A stretch of DNA of 64,000 nucleotides, taken from Budorcas taxicolor (taxonomy: Eukaryota > Chordata > Mammalia > Artiodactyla > Bovidae). Below, piece by piece: positions 43,270-53,109 of the stretch. The translations under genes and the position numbers were made by a program. Where the stretch lies: NCBI RefSeq assembly GCF_023091745.1, contig NC_068920.1:150751622-150815621 (forward strand), read 5' to 3'. The notes under the pieces were generated by a model. The model had not been told where the DNA came from. It worked only from the letters and a program-made list of their open reading frames with translations, and did no database searches. The stretch's first letter is position 1, and each line of letters opens with the position of its first letter.

Positions 43270-44039
43270 TTTGTTGTTGAAAATGTTGAGAACCACTTCC
43301 TTAGAAAATCCACTGTGCTTCTGGCTTCTGTTGCCCTAATGGCTAAAGTCGTGGGCTGAGTCATATTCCTTCCAAATTCATATGGTGAAGCCCTAACCTT
43401 GCAAAACTCACTGATCCATCCTGTGAGTTTTGGTGTTTCATTTCTTGAGGTTTTCTACATGGACAAACATACCATCTGCATGTGAGCTTTTTTCCTTTAT
43501 TTCTTTTTTTCTTTTCAGTCTGCATGCCTTTTATTTCTTTCCCTTGTTAGGGTTACTGAAGGAAGTCAGTTCTCAAATATGCTGTAAGGGACAGAGACCA
43601 CATGCATCCTAAGGTACCATGCTGCACCATGAAACCTACAATTAGAGCACTCTTGTATTAGAAAGCTAATGCAATTCTTCACAATTGGCAGAGAAAGAGA
43701 GAGATATCACTCATATCTCTATGACACTAGAACGAGGACAACTGACTATGAAAATATTGGTACCAGAGTATTTGGAATGTGTTAGCATCCTCTTTCATGG
43801 GACTAAGGCAGTCAAGAAAGCAGAGTTCTGAATTTCAAGAAACTGCCTAGAATAGAATCAACTCTTCAGGATATACTTGACTACAGAAACCAGTAACCTG
43901 TGTTCAAGTCCAAGTCCCCAGGGAGAGATCAGGACACAGGCACTGGGAATGCCAGCTTCTAACACCAAGTCCAAGTGTCAGAAGGACTGTGAACTACGCA
44001 TAGATCACTGTTGGCTTTATCTTGGATATGTAAGATAAG
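43270..44039. other. mostly single-copy DNA, possible MLT1 scrap
   Basis: GTCATATTCCTTCCAAATTC and CATATGGTGAAGCCCTAACC at about 43360-43400 look like the first 60 bases of an MLT1-type LTR; the remainder is not recognised. Confidence 0.4.
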
Positions 44040-44410
44040 TGTCTTAGTCAGAACTCTCTTCATTGCAAATGACAGTAAATGACTCAGTTTGGTTTAAACC
44101 AAACAGGAAATACATTAAATCTAGAAACAGAGATGTCTGAAGAAGAAGCTCAATGGGTCCAGGTGCTCAGCTGTGGTCATTCTTGTTCTTCCAGGTTAGA
44201 TTCTTTTCCTGTAGACCTTATCCGAGCATAGCATCCATGGCTGTCAGCAACTCCAAGCTTATATTCCTTAAAAAGAGTAAGCCTCAGCACAAGGAGAATG
44301 GTCATTTCCTAATATTTTCAGCAAAAGTGAATGAGAGGCCTTTCTGACCTGGCTTTGGTCACATGATCCTCCCTGAACCAGTTCCTGTGGTTGCTGAATG
44401 CAATCCTTTT
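44040..44410. mobile_element. ancient interspersed repeat, family unassigned
   Basis: Wording such as CATTGCAAATGACAGTAAATGACTCAG, GGGTCCAGGTGCTCAGC, GGCTTTGGTCACATGATCC, CCTGAACCAGTTCCTGTGG resembles a widespread mammalian repeat that I remember as repetitive but cannot name reliably. Confidence 0.45.
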
Positions 44411-45534
44411 ATTCGACTAACATTTAGGTAAAATGGACTTGTGAAGAACTGATGGTCTTTATCATTCTGTGAAATGTTTTGTGCATGGGGATTGGTGCAG
44501 GAAAACTAAGATATGAGGCTTTGCATTCACACAGAAAGAATCTCATGTAGGGAAGTGCCAGCACGGGAAACACCTCCTCAGTTTTTCTCTGAGTCTCCAC
44601 ACACAGCACGCTGAGTGTGAGCTCAATGGCACACGAAAGAGGTCATCCGCCTGACTGCCAGTGAACCCAGCACCCTCTGTCTGAGTTACTGTGTGCAGAA
44701 TGCATGGGAGGCAAAGACATCTTAATAAATGAGAGCACCACAGCTTCAAAATCAAAGCACACAGCATCACATTTTATGGACCTGCAGCAGCAAAGTCAAC
44801 ACCTATGTGGAGTCGTTTCCTGGAAAGGCATGTTGCAAATGTTCAAGCAACCCTTCTCTACTTTCTAAGAATATAGCACTCAGCACAGTAGAGGAGCCTT
44901 TGCAGGAGGGATCTGCATTTGAAAATGATCGTGTCAATAAAACTTATCTTGTGAAGGGACGCAGCCCCTGAGATGACTGAAGACACTAGGAAAGGTCAGA
45001 CTGCCTCCAAATTGCCAACATTGGCTAAAATACATCCTCACACCTTTCCTGCAGTTTCCATCAGGCATCCTTCAGCGTCCTCAGCAGCTGGCTGAGCCCA
45101 TGATTCACAGAGAATCATGGGCTGAGCTGAGATGAACGATGCTTCCTCACATGGGCCAGGCCAAGCGCTCAGAGACAGCGTTGGGTTTTCCCTGTGAAAG
45201 CTGAGCACAAGATGCACAGGCTTGTTGTAAAGTCTGAATGGCATCACCCACAGCGATCTGCACAGCATAGCAGGTATAACACGGGGATTTTGAACATAAA
45301 TAGTGCTATACCCGGAACACTGAAATACAGAGATGAAAAAGGTTATCCCTCCTTTGAAGGACCGACACTTGAAAGAGAGAGATGGCGAAAGTGACTGATC
45401 ATGAGTGGGAGGGATGGGGAGGATGTTCATACAGGAGGAGGGGAGGGCTCAGAGAGGCCTCCTTCCTAGAGGGAAGGAGACCTGAGGCTTAACAAAGCAG
45501 AGATGGGCAGCAACAAGGTTCAGGAAGATAGTAA
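44411..45534. other. single-copy DNA
   Basis: About 1.1 kb with no repeat recognised. The 130-aa minus frame (45038-45430) and shorter frames show no motif I can name. A strong 12-bp hairpin lies at 45095-45123. Confidence 0.45.
45095..45123. other. 12-bp perfect stem, 5-base loop
   Basis: AGCCCATGATTC and GAATCATGGGCT are exact reverse complements separated by ACAGA. It lies in single-copy DNA, outside any repeat I can see. Confidence 0.9.
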
Positions 45535-45740
45535 TTGTGAAGTCGCTCAGTTGTGTCTGACTCTTTGTAACCCCATGGACTGTAGCCCACCAGGCTCCTC
45601 CATCCATGGGATTTTCCAGGCAAGAATACTGGAGTAAGTTGCCATTTGCTTCTCCAGGGGATCTTCCCAATCCAGGGATCAAACCTGGGTCTCCAGGATT
45701 GCAAGCAGATGCTTTTACCATCTGAGCCACCAGGGAAGCT
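45535..45740 (-). mobile_element. Bov-tA SINE, antisense
   Basis: Tail at left (GTGAAGTCGCTCAGTTGTG), body, and head at right (CATCTGAGCCACCAGGGAAGC). Confidence 0.94.
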
Positions 45741-45973
45741 GGTGAATGGATGAAACTATGAGGGAAAAAGACACCGTGAAGGTAAACTGAAGGGTGCTGA
45801 TAAGAAGAGGAAGCGCGGTGCATGACACAGCCACAAGGGACTATGCTCAAGGCGCAGAAAGGCAGCTTCATTTTCCGGTGCCCTGGCGCCGAGTTTCCAC
45901 GCTTCAGTCTGTGGGAAATTGGATGCAGAGGTGTGTATGCTCCCCTTTGCTCCTGCATCCTTTTCCCTTTCTT
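45741..45973. other. short single-copy stretch
   Basis: Nothing recognised. Confidence 0.4.
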
Positions 45974-46103
45974 CAGTTCAGTTGCTCAGTTGTGTCCGAC
46001 TCTTTGCAACCCCACAGACTGCAGCAAGCCAGGCCTCCCTGTCCAAAATCAACTCCCGGAGCTTGCTCAAACTCCATCTCGAGTCGGCAATGCCATCCAA
46101 GAA
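45974..46103 (-). mobile_element. short BovB 3' end, antisense
   Basis: CAGTTCAGTTGCTCAGTTGTG ... GAGTCGGCAATGCCATCCAAG: about 130 bases of terminus, with a small deletion where CATGTCCATCGAGTC normally reads. Confidence 0.92.
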
Positions 46104-46384
46104 TGTATGTCTTAAGATGGGAGCCTTCGAGGCTGGAGAGCTTCATTTCAAGACCGAGGACTTGAAAGCCCTGGGATTTCATTTCAAAGTCAGAGGGAGG
46201 GCAACAGAGTCAGGATTGGGTGATGTAACTTCCACCTCATCTGATCCACAGGGAGCTGGGATGTTTGTTTTGTCAGATGCGAAGTCAGGAAAGATTCAGA
46301 CATCTTGACGTGTAACACCCTGAAGAGTATGTCAGGAATGCCTAAGAAACAAGATCGGTGCCCCACTAACCATTCTGACCTGTC

Positions 46385-46500
46385 ATGTATATGTATATGT
46401 ATACAATATCTATATTGTATATAATGTATGCATACATATTATTACATCCAAAATATATGCACATGCATATATACATATATATGATATATGCATCTCTATC
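46385..46500. repeat. (TATG)n/(TATA)n-rich tract
   Basis: Imperfect TATATG and CATATA units with several self-complementary stretches. Confidence 0.85.
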
Positions 46501-46772
46501 TATAATTAGTCCCAAGATGTTTTGTTTTTAATGAACCACAAGAAAAACATACTGATGGGTACCTTTGTTAATGCCAGTGACCTTCAGGAGAATTCACTAT
46601 CAGTAACCCAGGCCCGGTGCTGAATTCCTGGAATCCCTTCCCACCTTGTGGACTGTCTTCTCTGGTGTTTGCTCATGTGAGAAATCACTTCACGTCTTCC
46701 TGTCTGCACTGTTATTTCAGTTCCTTCCCAACAGATAGCCTGGCTCTAATTTCAGAAAGGAATTATAGCTAT
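46501..46772. other. short single-copy stretch
   Basis: Nothing recognised. Confidence 0.4.
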
Positions 46773-47192
46773 TCAGTTCGGTTCAGTCACTCAGTGGTGT
46801 CCAACTCTTCGCCACCCCATGAATTGCAGCATGCCAGGCCTCCCTGTCCATCACCAACTCCTGGAGTTTACTCAAACTCATGTCCATCTAGTCGGTGGTG
46901 CCATCCAGCCATTTCATCCTCTGTCGTCCCCTTCTCCTCCTGCCCCCAATCCTTCCCAGCATCCGGGTCTTTTCCAATGAGTCAGCTCTTCACATCAGGT
47001 GGCCAAAGTATTGGAGTTTCAGCTTTAGCATCATTCCCTCCAAAGAAATGCCAGGGCTGATCTCCTTCAGAACGGACTGGTTGGATCTCCTTGCAGTCCA
47101 AGGGACTCTCAAGAGTCTTCTCCAACACCACAGTTCAAAAGCATCAATTCTTCGGTGCTCAGTTTTCTTCACAGTCCAACTCTCACATCCAG
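46773..47192 (-). mobile_element. BovB 3' fragment, antisense
   Basis: Minus-strand ORF end is readable: MKKTEHRRIDAFELWCWRRL, RRSNQSVLKEISPGISLEG, LKLKLQYFGHLM. Terminus TTCAGTTCGGTTCAGTC at left. The break at 47192 falls just upstream of SCESWTVKK. Confidence 0.94.
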
Positions 47193-47194
47193 CT

Positions 47195-47268
47195 ATACAT
47201 CTCTCTATATAACTATATATCTATATATATATGAGAATAAAATTCCAGAAAGAAATGAATATATATAT
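47195..47268. repeat. (TA)n-rich tract
   Basis: CTATATAACTATATATCTATATATATATG, between BovB and a SINE. Confidence 0.8.
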
Positions 47269-47271
47269 GCA

Positions 47272-47481
47272 TGTGTGCATGCTGAGTTGCTTCAGTTATG
47301 TCTGACTCTGCAACCCCATGGACTGTAGCCCACCAGGTTCGTCTGTCCATGGGATTCTCCAAGCAAGAATATTGGAGTGGATTGCCATGCCTTCCTCCAG
47401 GGGATCATCCTTACCCAGGGTTCTTTATGTCTCCTGCATTGGCAGGCAGACTGTTTACCACTTGCGCCACCTGGAAGGCCC
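47272..47481 (-). mobile_element. Bov-tA SINE, antisense
   Basis: Tail at left (GTGTGCATGCTGAGTTGC), body with a deletion (TTACCCAGGGTTCTTTATG, B box partly lost), head at right (TTGCGCCACCTGGAAGGCCC). Confidence 0.92.
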
Positions 47482-48619
47482 ATATATCTATACATCTATA
47501 CCTATTTGCAAGAGATGTAATAAGATTCATTTATTTTTATCACTCAGGCCCTTCAGAAGCTATGATCTGCGATTTCCCTTGAATCTGTAAATTTTAAGAT
47601 AAAAGCTTAACTTCTAAATCCACTAACAGTTAAAAAAAAAAAAAAAGACATATGATAGCCCAGTGGCCTAGGGAGAAATCACAAGTGCTTAAATCTTCCT
47701 TCTAAATGATACAGTTTGGACCCTTTTAAAAGAGAGCTGGATAAATAGCTGAAGCATCTCCTCCCCAACTCTTTGCTGCTCTCTTCCATGCAGGGTGAGC
47801 AGAAGCAAGCATGGTCACAGCCCACTGCATCCAATATGGAGACTGTGCACCTGCTCAGCACTTAGACTCATGTTTACGTGAAAACCACGAGTGAAGTTAA
47901 TGAGCCATAAAGTTGGAACAAGCCAGGATCTGGTTTTGAAGCCAAGGTCCTATAGTAATACATTTGCTGCTCTGCTGTATGTTTTTAAAATTTGTATTTA
48001 ATTATATTGCTGTTGTAATTATAGGGAGCTTTAAAATGCATGGGATGTTTGCAAAGACCTTCATTTATTGCCCCTAATTGCATCCTGAGCAGTGATGTCT
48101 TACATTCATCAAGAGGAATGAGAAGAGAACGGATGAAGCCCAGAGGTGCTTGGTGATTCAGCTCATGCTGGACCAGTGCCTAGAGCTGCAAGCATCTTTC
48201 TTTTTAAATATCCACCCTCAATATGTATCAAACTTAGAGATTAGCACTGTAGCTGAGAGAAAGATAGCATGTGCTGTATCTCTTTTTTCCTAAGTAGCAT
48301 GGTCTCAACTGACCTCAGCACACTGGCCCTTTAGAGTACTGATTCATTTTACCTCCATTCATAGGACAAGAATGGAACTCACTGGCATTTTAGCTCAGAT
48401 TAGACGTGAGTAGTTCTTTGCTGATAGTGAAAACCTCTACATATATTTAGTGGAGAGAGAATGGCAGTGGGAGTCTATCAGAGCTGGCCGTGGTCCTCTA
48501 CCAGGGACTTGATTTTGAGCATTCTGATTTTTCTCAGTTTGCTCAGGCTTATATAAATGTATAAAAATATATATGTTAGACATCAACAAAAAGCCTCTCA
48601 CTAGATCATTTATAATCCA
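47482..48619. other. single-copy DNA
   Basis: No repeat recognised. A-rich run at 47632-47646. The 47980-48110 block (TTTAATTATATTGC, TTGTAATTATAGGG, CCCCTAATTGCATCC) is homeodomain-word rich. Confidence 0.45.
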
Positions 48620-48716
48620 AATATCTTACCCAATCCAGGGATCGAACCTGAGTCTCTTATGTCTTCTGCATTGAAAGACAGGTCCTTTACCAGGAACACC
48701 ACCTGGAAAGTCCCTT
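48620..48716 (-). mobile_element. Bov-tA SINE head only, antisense
   Basis: CCAATCCAGGGATCGAACC (B box) to CACCACCTGGAAAGTCCC. The BovB-derived tail is absent, the mirror image of the truncation at 231-336. Confidence 0.85.
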
Positions 48717-48929
48717 GAAGTATCCTGCTTGGTTTCACATGCACTTGAAACTTAGAACTACTACTGCATGAATAAATTTGAAATACATTTAGTGCTACCT
48801 GAGATAGAACAACCACCTTGATGAAATTGAGTACATTTTAAAGCAATGTGGTCAATATTAGTATAATGATGATGGTGATGGTGATGGAGTTGATAGCTAC
48901 TTAGTAATAACTATCTCTGTTTTCCAAGC

Positions 48930-49155
48930 CCTCTGATAAGCTCCTTGTATTTATTCTATCACTGTCCTCTCAGAGTAACTTTATAAGATAGGAATTTTTA
49001 TTGTCTTCATTTCATACATGAGGGAATTTGGCCTCAGAAAGTGAAGATATTTTTCTGAGATTGCATATTTATTCATGAGTAAAGTTGGGTTAAGGTATAA
49101 TTCCAGGTCTAACTCTAAAGTCATAGGACTTGACCACTGAGACTCTGCTTTTTTA
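48930..49155 (-). mobile_element. MIR-family SINE, antisense
   Basis: GATAAGCTCCTTGTATTTATTC, CTCAGAGTAACTTTATAAGATAGG, ATTTCATACATGAGGGAATTTGGCCTCAGAAAG, GACTTGACCACTGAGACTCTGC follow antisense MIR order. Confidence 0.75.
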
Positions 49156-49755
49156 AAAATCTAAGAAGGTACTACCCCATTTTCACTCTATGTGCATGCA
49201 TTTATTTGGCCTAATGCAGCTTTGCTTTTCTCATTTTTCATCACGGGCATGTATCCAGTGATTCTCAATGTACCACAGTAACCTTTATCCCCAACTTTTT
49301 CTGATATCAACACAGACATTATATTCCAGAAATACACACTACTCTCCCAAAATATAACTGCTTCTTTCCTTCCTTAACACACTCACAGGATTTATGAACC
49401 AATTTAGAATACTTGCTCTGTGGCAAATACTTTGCTATATATAGACACAAAACCTGACCTCACTTAGTTCCTTAAGCAAGGTATGCTGTCATTCAAACAT
49501 ATAATTACGAATATTACACATAAAATAAGAGCAAAACTAAAAACATTTCAGAGGATGGTATAGGTAAGATGGCTGGGATGCACTGAATGTGGGTGAGGGA
49601 GAGGCTGCAAGAATCAGAGGACAAACATCGATGGGGTTACAGCCCTGCGTTCAGTGTGCTTGAGCATTTTCACACATATGCAATTTTTCTAAATGTTTAA
49701 AAATACCAGAAAGCACGATGTCAAAAAGACAATACTGTGGAGACTTTTAAAGGGT
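49156..49755. other. single-copy DNA
   Basis: Nothing recognised. Confidence 0.45.
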
Positions 49756-50101
49756 CGTTCAGTTCAGTCGCTCAGTCGTGTCTGACTCTTTGCGACCCCA
49801 AGGACTGCAGCACGCCAGGCCTCCCTGTCCATCACTGACTCCCGGAGCTTGCTCAAACTCATGTCCATCGAGTCAGTGATGCCATCCAAGCATCTCATCC
49901 TCTGTCGTCCCTTTCTCATCCCACCTTCAATCTTTCCCAGCATCAGGGTCTTTTCAAACATATCAATTTTTCGCATCAGGTGGCCAAAGTTTCAGCTTCT
50001 TTGTTAGTCCTTCCAATGAATATTCAGTACTGATTTCCTGGTTTGATCTCCTTGCAGTCCAAGGGACTCTCAAGAGTCTTCTCCAACACCACAGTTCAAA
50101 A
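49756..50101 (-). mobile_element. BovB 3' fragment, antisense
   Basis: Minus strand reads MRKIDMFEKTLMLGKIEGGM and CLDGITDSMDMSLSKLRESV. A small deletion removes the LQYFGH coding text (GGTGGCCAAAGTTTCAGC at 49979-49996). Terminus of TTCAG units at left. Confidence 0.93.
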
Positions 50102-50279
50102 GTTTATAGGATCAACAGGAGGAGCTTATTCTTTTCCTGGGAGAAGAAGTCCAAGCAATGAGAGCACCCTAAGGCCCGTGTGGGCTCACATTGCACCGTC
50201 TCCAGGCCAGCAGCATTCATGGAGAGCTGAGACACCCATCGCGTGGCAGTGGTGGGGGAAGGCGTCTGATTGTTAATGA

Positions 50280-50500
50280 ATTGTGAACAGTGCTATAAAG
50301 TGGAAGGAAAAATGATCTTCGAGGCCAGAATCCTAAGCTGGTGCATTTTAGATGCAGCTCCTTGGGAAAGTTCCTTAACCTCCCTCAGCCTCCAGCTTGT
50401 CGTTCAGAGAATGAAGTCTACCTATGTACCTTTCAGTGTCAGCAGGAAGATCAGAGTGGAGAATGAGTTTAAAATATGCTTCAAAGTCCAGAGGAATAGG
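50280..50500 (+). mobile_element. MIR-like SINE fragment
   Basis: CTCCTTGGGAAAGTTCCTTAACCTCCCTCAGCC, then CAGAGAATGAAGTCTACC: a worn MIR core in sense orientation. Confidence 0.55.
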
Positions 50501-50538
50501 CATATGCTAGTTTTGTTGTGATTGTTATTTGTGCATAG

Positions 50539-50735
50539 TGAACCTGGCTCAGATAGTAAAGAATCTGCCTGCAATGCAGGAGACCCAGGTTCTGTCCCTG
50601 GGTTGGAAAGATCCCCTGGAGAAGGGAGTAGCTAACCACTCTAGTATTCTTGCCTGGAGAATCCCATGGACAGAGGAGCCTGGCGGGCTACAGTTCAAGG
50701 GTTTGCAGAGTCGGACACGGCTGAGTAACACACAC
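50539..50735 (+). mobile_element. Bov-tA SINE, sense
   Basis: Head CCTGGCTCAGATAGTAAAG (first bases lost), B box GGTTCTGTCCC, tail CGGACACGGCTGAGTAACACAC. AGTGAAC (7 bp) occurs on both sides. Confidence 0.92.
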
Positions 50736-50742
50736 AGTGAAC

Positions 50743-51204
50743 ACATAATGCTCTGCACCTAGAAATTACCCCTGATGTTAACTCATATCTAACACTATCT
50801 CAATCCTTTTTCTGTTATTATTAAATCATGGAGATGTCACTCCTAAATATGCTTTGCTGAATTACAATCATGGAATTGGAATGACTGAATAATTTTTTCT
50901 CTCACTTAACTACCAAGCACAAAATGATATCATATAATTGAGCATATTCTGGGATTAAAAAAGAGCTAATTTGCTAGAAATAAAATTTCAACGTTGTTCC
51001 CTGAGAGAAGTTAGCTTAACATTTGGCAACTTTATTAAAAAACACCTGTAATTAATTTATAAAATTGTTAATTAGATTTTCACAATTATACATTATTCTT
51101 ATTACAAAGGGTTATAGGGAACATGTAGAAAGCAATTGGAGACACATAGGAGGAAATTAAATACTTTTATCATTGATTTTTATTACTTTCTACACTAAGC
51201 TGAC
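50743..51204. other. single-copy AT-rich DNA containing rearrangement source A
   Basis: No repeat recognised. 50900-51012 is copied again at 52421-52534 (see separate entries). Confidence 0.5.
50900..51012 (+). repeat. segment A, original of a local direct duplication
   Basis: TCTCACTTAACTACCAAGC to CCCTGAGAGAAGTT. Its copy A' lies 1.5 kb downstream in the same orientation; I count 8 substitutions and one single-base indel over about 114 bases. Confidence 0.92.
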
Positions 51205-51219
51205 CTACAGTCATTTTTA

Positions 51220-51928
51220 TTTTATTTTATTTTTTTTTTATGAGCACAAAATGTTATATTAAAATTACATCACAAGAAAACACTTGAATTATGTATCATA
51301 ATATTTATATTTAAGTGTATCATCATTTATTTAAATGTACGATCATGAGCTTGGCAGTTGCTTGCTAATCCAATTTCTATATTTCTGCCAGTATCATTTA
51401 ATTTTTTTTTATCTCATACTTTATTTTTTTTCCCCTTTATTTATTTATTTATTATTTTTTTTTAATTTTAAAATCTTTAATTCTTACATGTGTTCCCAAA
51501 CATGAACCCCCCTCCCACCTCCCTCCCCATAACATCTCTGTGGGTCATCCCCATGCACCAGACCCAAGCATGCTGTATCCTGCATCAGACATAGACTAGC
51601 GATTCAGTTCTTACATGATAGTATACATGATAGAATGCCATTCTCCCATATCATCCCGCCCTCTCCCTCTCCCTCTGAGTCCAAAAGTCCATTATAGACA
51701 GCTGCGTCTTTTTTCCTGTCTTGCATACAGGGTCGTCATTGCCATCTTTCTAAATTCCATATATATGTGTTAGTATACTGTATTGGTGTTTTTCTTTCTG
51801 GCTTACTTCACTCTGTATAATCGGCTCCAGTTTCGTCCATCTCATCAGAACTGATTCAAATGAATTCTTTTTAACGGCTGAGTAATACTCCATTGTGTAT
51901 ATGTACCACAGCTTTCTTATCCATTCAT
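51220..51928 (-). mobile_element. L1 3' end with probable 3' transduction, 15-bp TSD
   Basis: CTACAGTCATTTTTA occurs exactly at 51205-51219 and 51929-51943. Between the copies, read on the minus strand: truncated L1 (from TGAATGGATAAGAAAGC) through its 3' UTR and A-rich end (51398-51470), then about 155 bases of non-L1 sequence (51241-51395), then a second poly(A) (T-rich on plus, 51220-51240) next to the TSD. Two A tails with foreign sequence between them inside one TSD pair is the signature of 3' transduction. Confidence 0.85.
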
Positions 51929-51951
51929 CTACAGTCATTTTTAATGCAGAC

Positions 51952-52052
51952 ATTTGTGTCACTGTGGGTTCATGGGTGTCAACACAGTCTCTTGGTTTTG
52001 GTCACAGCTCAGGGACATGATTATGCCTTTTCATACTGCCCATGGGGTTCTC
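51952..52052 (+). repeat. segment B, original of a local inverted duplication
   Basis: ATTTGTGTCACTGTGGG ... CATGGGGTTCTC. An inverted copy (B') lies at 52545-52646, roughly nine-tenths identical by eye. Confidence 0.9.
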
Positions 52053-52095
52053 CAGGCCAGAATACTGGGGTGGGTTGCCATTTCTTTCTCCAGTA
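52039..52095 (-). mobile_element. Bov SINE tail scrap, antisense
   Basis: CCCATGGGGTTCTCCAGGCC, AGAATACTGGGGTGGGTTGCC, then TTCTTTCTCCAG; joins a sense BovB without a gap. Confidence 0.75.
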
Positions 52096-52352
52096 CTTTG
52101 GCTCCAATACTTTGGCCACCTGATGCAAAAAGGCAACTCCTTGGAAAAGATCTTGATGCTGGAAAAGATTGAAGGAAAGAGGAGAAGGGGTCAGCAGAGA
52201 AAGAGATGGTGAAATAGCATCACTGGTTAAATAGCGAGGGACATGAATTTGAGCAAACCCCCAGAGGTAGTGGAGAACGGAGGAGACTAGCGAGCTGCAG
52301 TCCACGGGGTCCCAAAGAGTTGGACATGACCTAGCGGTTGAATAACAACAAG
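52096..52352 (+). mobile_element. BovB 3' fragment, sense
   Basis: CTCCAATACTTTGGCCACCTG ... GGACATGACCTAGCGGTTG, AATAACAACAAG terminus. Coding text worn by indels. Confidence 0.9.
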
Positions 52353-52382
52353 AAGAAAAAGCAATAATAGGGGCATCTGGTT

Positions 52383-52402
52383 AGTCTTGACTTTCAGCCC
52401 TG
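52383..52402 (+). repeat. segment C, left 20-bp copy
   Basis: Twenty bases starting AGTCTTGACTTTC are repeated exactly at 52688-52707. Together the two copies bracket the inserted material A'/B'. Confidence 0.93.
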
Positions 52403-52420
52403 GTACAAACCTTGAAAGTT

Positions 52421-52534
52421 TCTCACTTAATTAGCAAGCACCAAATTATATCATATAATTGAGCATATTCTGGGATTAAAAAAAGAACTAATTTGCTAGA
52501 AATCAAATTTCACCATTGTTCCCTGAGAGAAGTT
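52421..52534 (+). repeat. segment A', direct copy of 50900-51012
   Basis: Begins and ends at the same bases as A (TCTCACTTAA ... GAGAGAAGTT). A perfect 8-bp stem with 5-base loop, AGTTCTCT-CCCTG-AGAGAACT at 52531-52551, joins it to B'. Confidence 0.92.
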
Positions 52535-52544
52535 CTCTCCCTGA

Positions 52545-52663
52545 GAGAACTCCATGGACAGTATGAAAAGGCAAAAAGGTGTCCCTGAGCTGTGACCAAA
52601 ACCAAGGAGGCTGTGTTGACATGCATGCACCCACAGCTACACAAATTAACTTCTCTCAGGGAC
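52545..52663 (-). repeat. segment B' plus A-tail, inverted copies
   Basis: 52545-52646 is the reverse complement of B (51952-52052). 52647-52663 is the reverse complement of the last bases of A (16/17 match to 50997-51013). In the inverted unit the end of A therefore abuts the start of B, skipping the intervening 51014-51951. Confidence 0.88.
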
Positions 52664-52687
52664 AATAAAGTATTGGAAAGTCTGGAA

Positions 52688-52707
52688 AGTCTTGACTTTC
52701 AGCCCTG
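52688..52707 (+). repeat. segment C', right 20-bp copy
   Basis: Exact second copy of 52383-52402; single-copy sequence resumes after it. Confidence 0.93.
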
Positions 52708-52739
52708 AATACAGATCTCTTTAGGCTCCTAGTAGTCTC

Positions 52740-52970
52740 TGTGGCTCATATGTGGCTCATATTCAACCTTTCCTATTCATATAATCATGATAATGAACAA
52801 AAAAGTGGCTCTTTGAGAAATACACTGAGAATTGCTGGGACCATAGGTCACATTTGTCTACATAATCCCAACAGGCTGTCTAGAGTGTTTGCACCAACTT
52901 TTATTTTCACCAATAGAGTGTCAGAGTTCCCAGTCTTCCACATTTCATAGCACTTGATGTTGGAGACTTT
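52740..52970 (-). mobile_element. old L1 3' end scrap, antisense
   Basis: GAATTGCTGGGACCATAGGTC, GGCTGTCTAGAGTGTTTGCACC, TTTTATTTTCACCAATAGAGTGTCAGAGTTCC, ACATTTCATAGCACTTGATG resemble the antisense L1 stretch after TTGCTGGGTCATATGG. Diverged. Confidence 0.5.
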
Positions 52971-53109
52971 TCAACGTATACCCATCATGGTGTCCTACAG
53001 ATTTAATTTGAACTTCCATGATCATAATAGACAAAAAGTACCTTTCCATTCATTTAGTAGGATACTGTTGAAAATACAATCCTCTCTTATCTGGTCCTCA
53101 ATGTCCAAA

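Noticed and set aside
52421..52534. A/A' similarity as an assembly duplication error
   Set aside because: Eight substitutions and an indel in 114 bases are too many for a recent collapse or duplication error.
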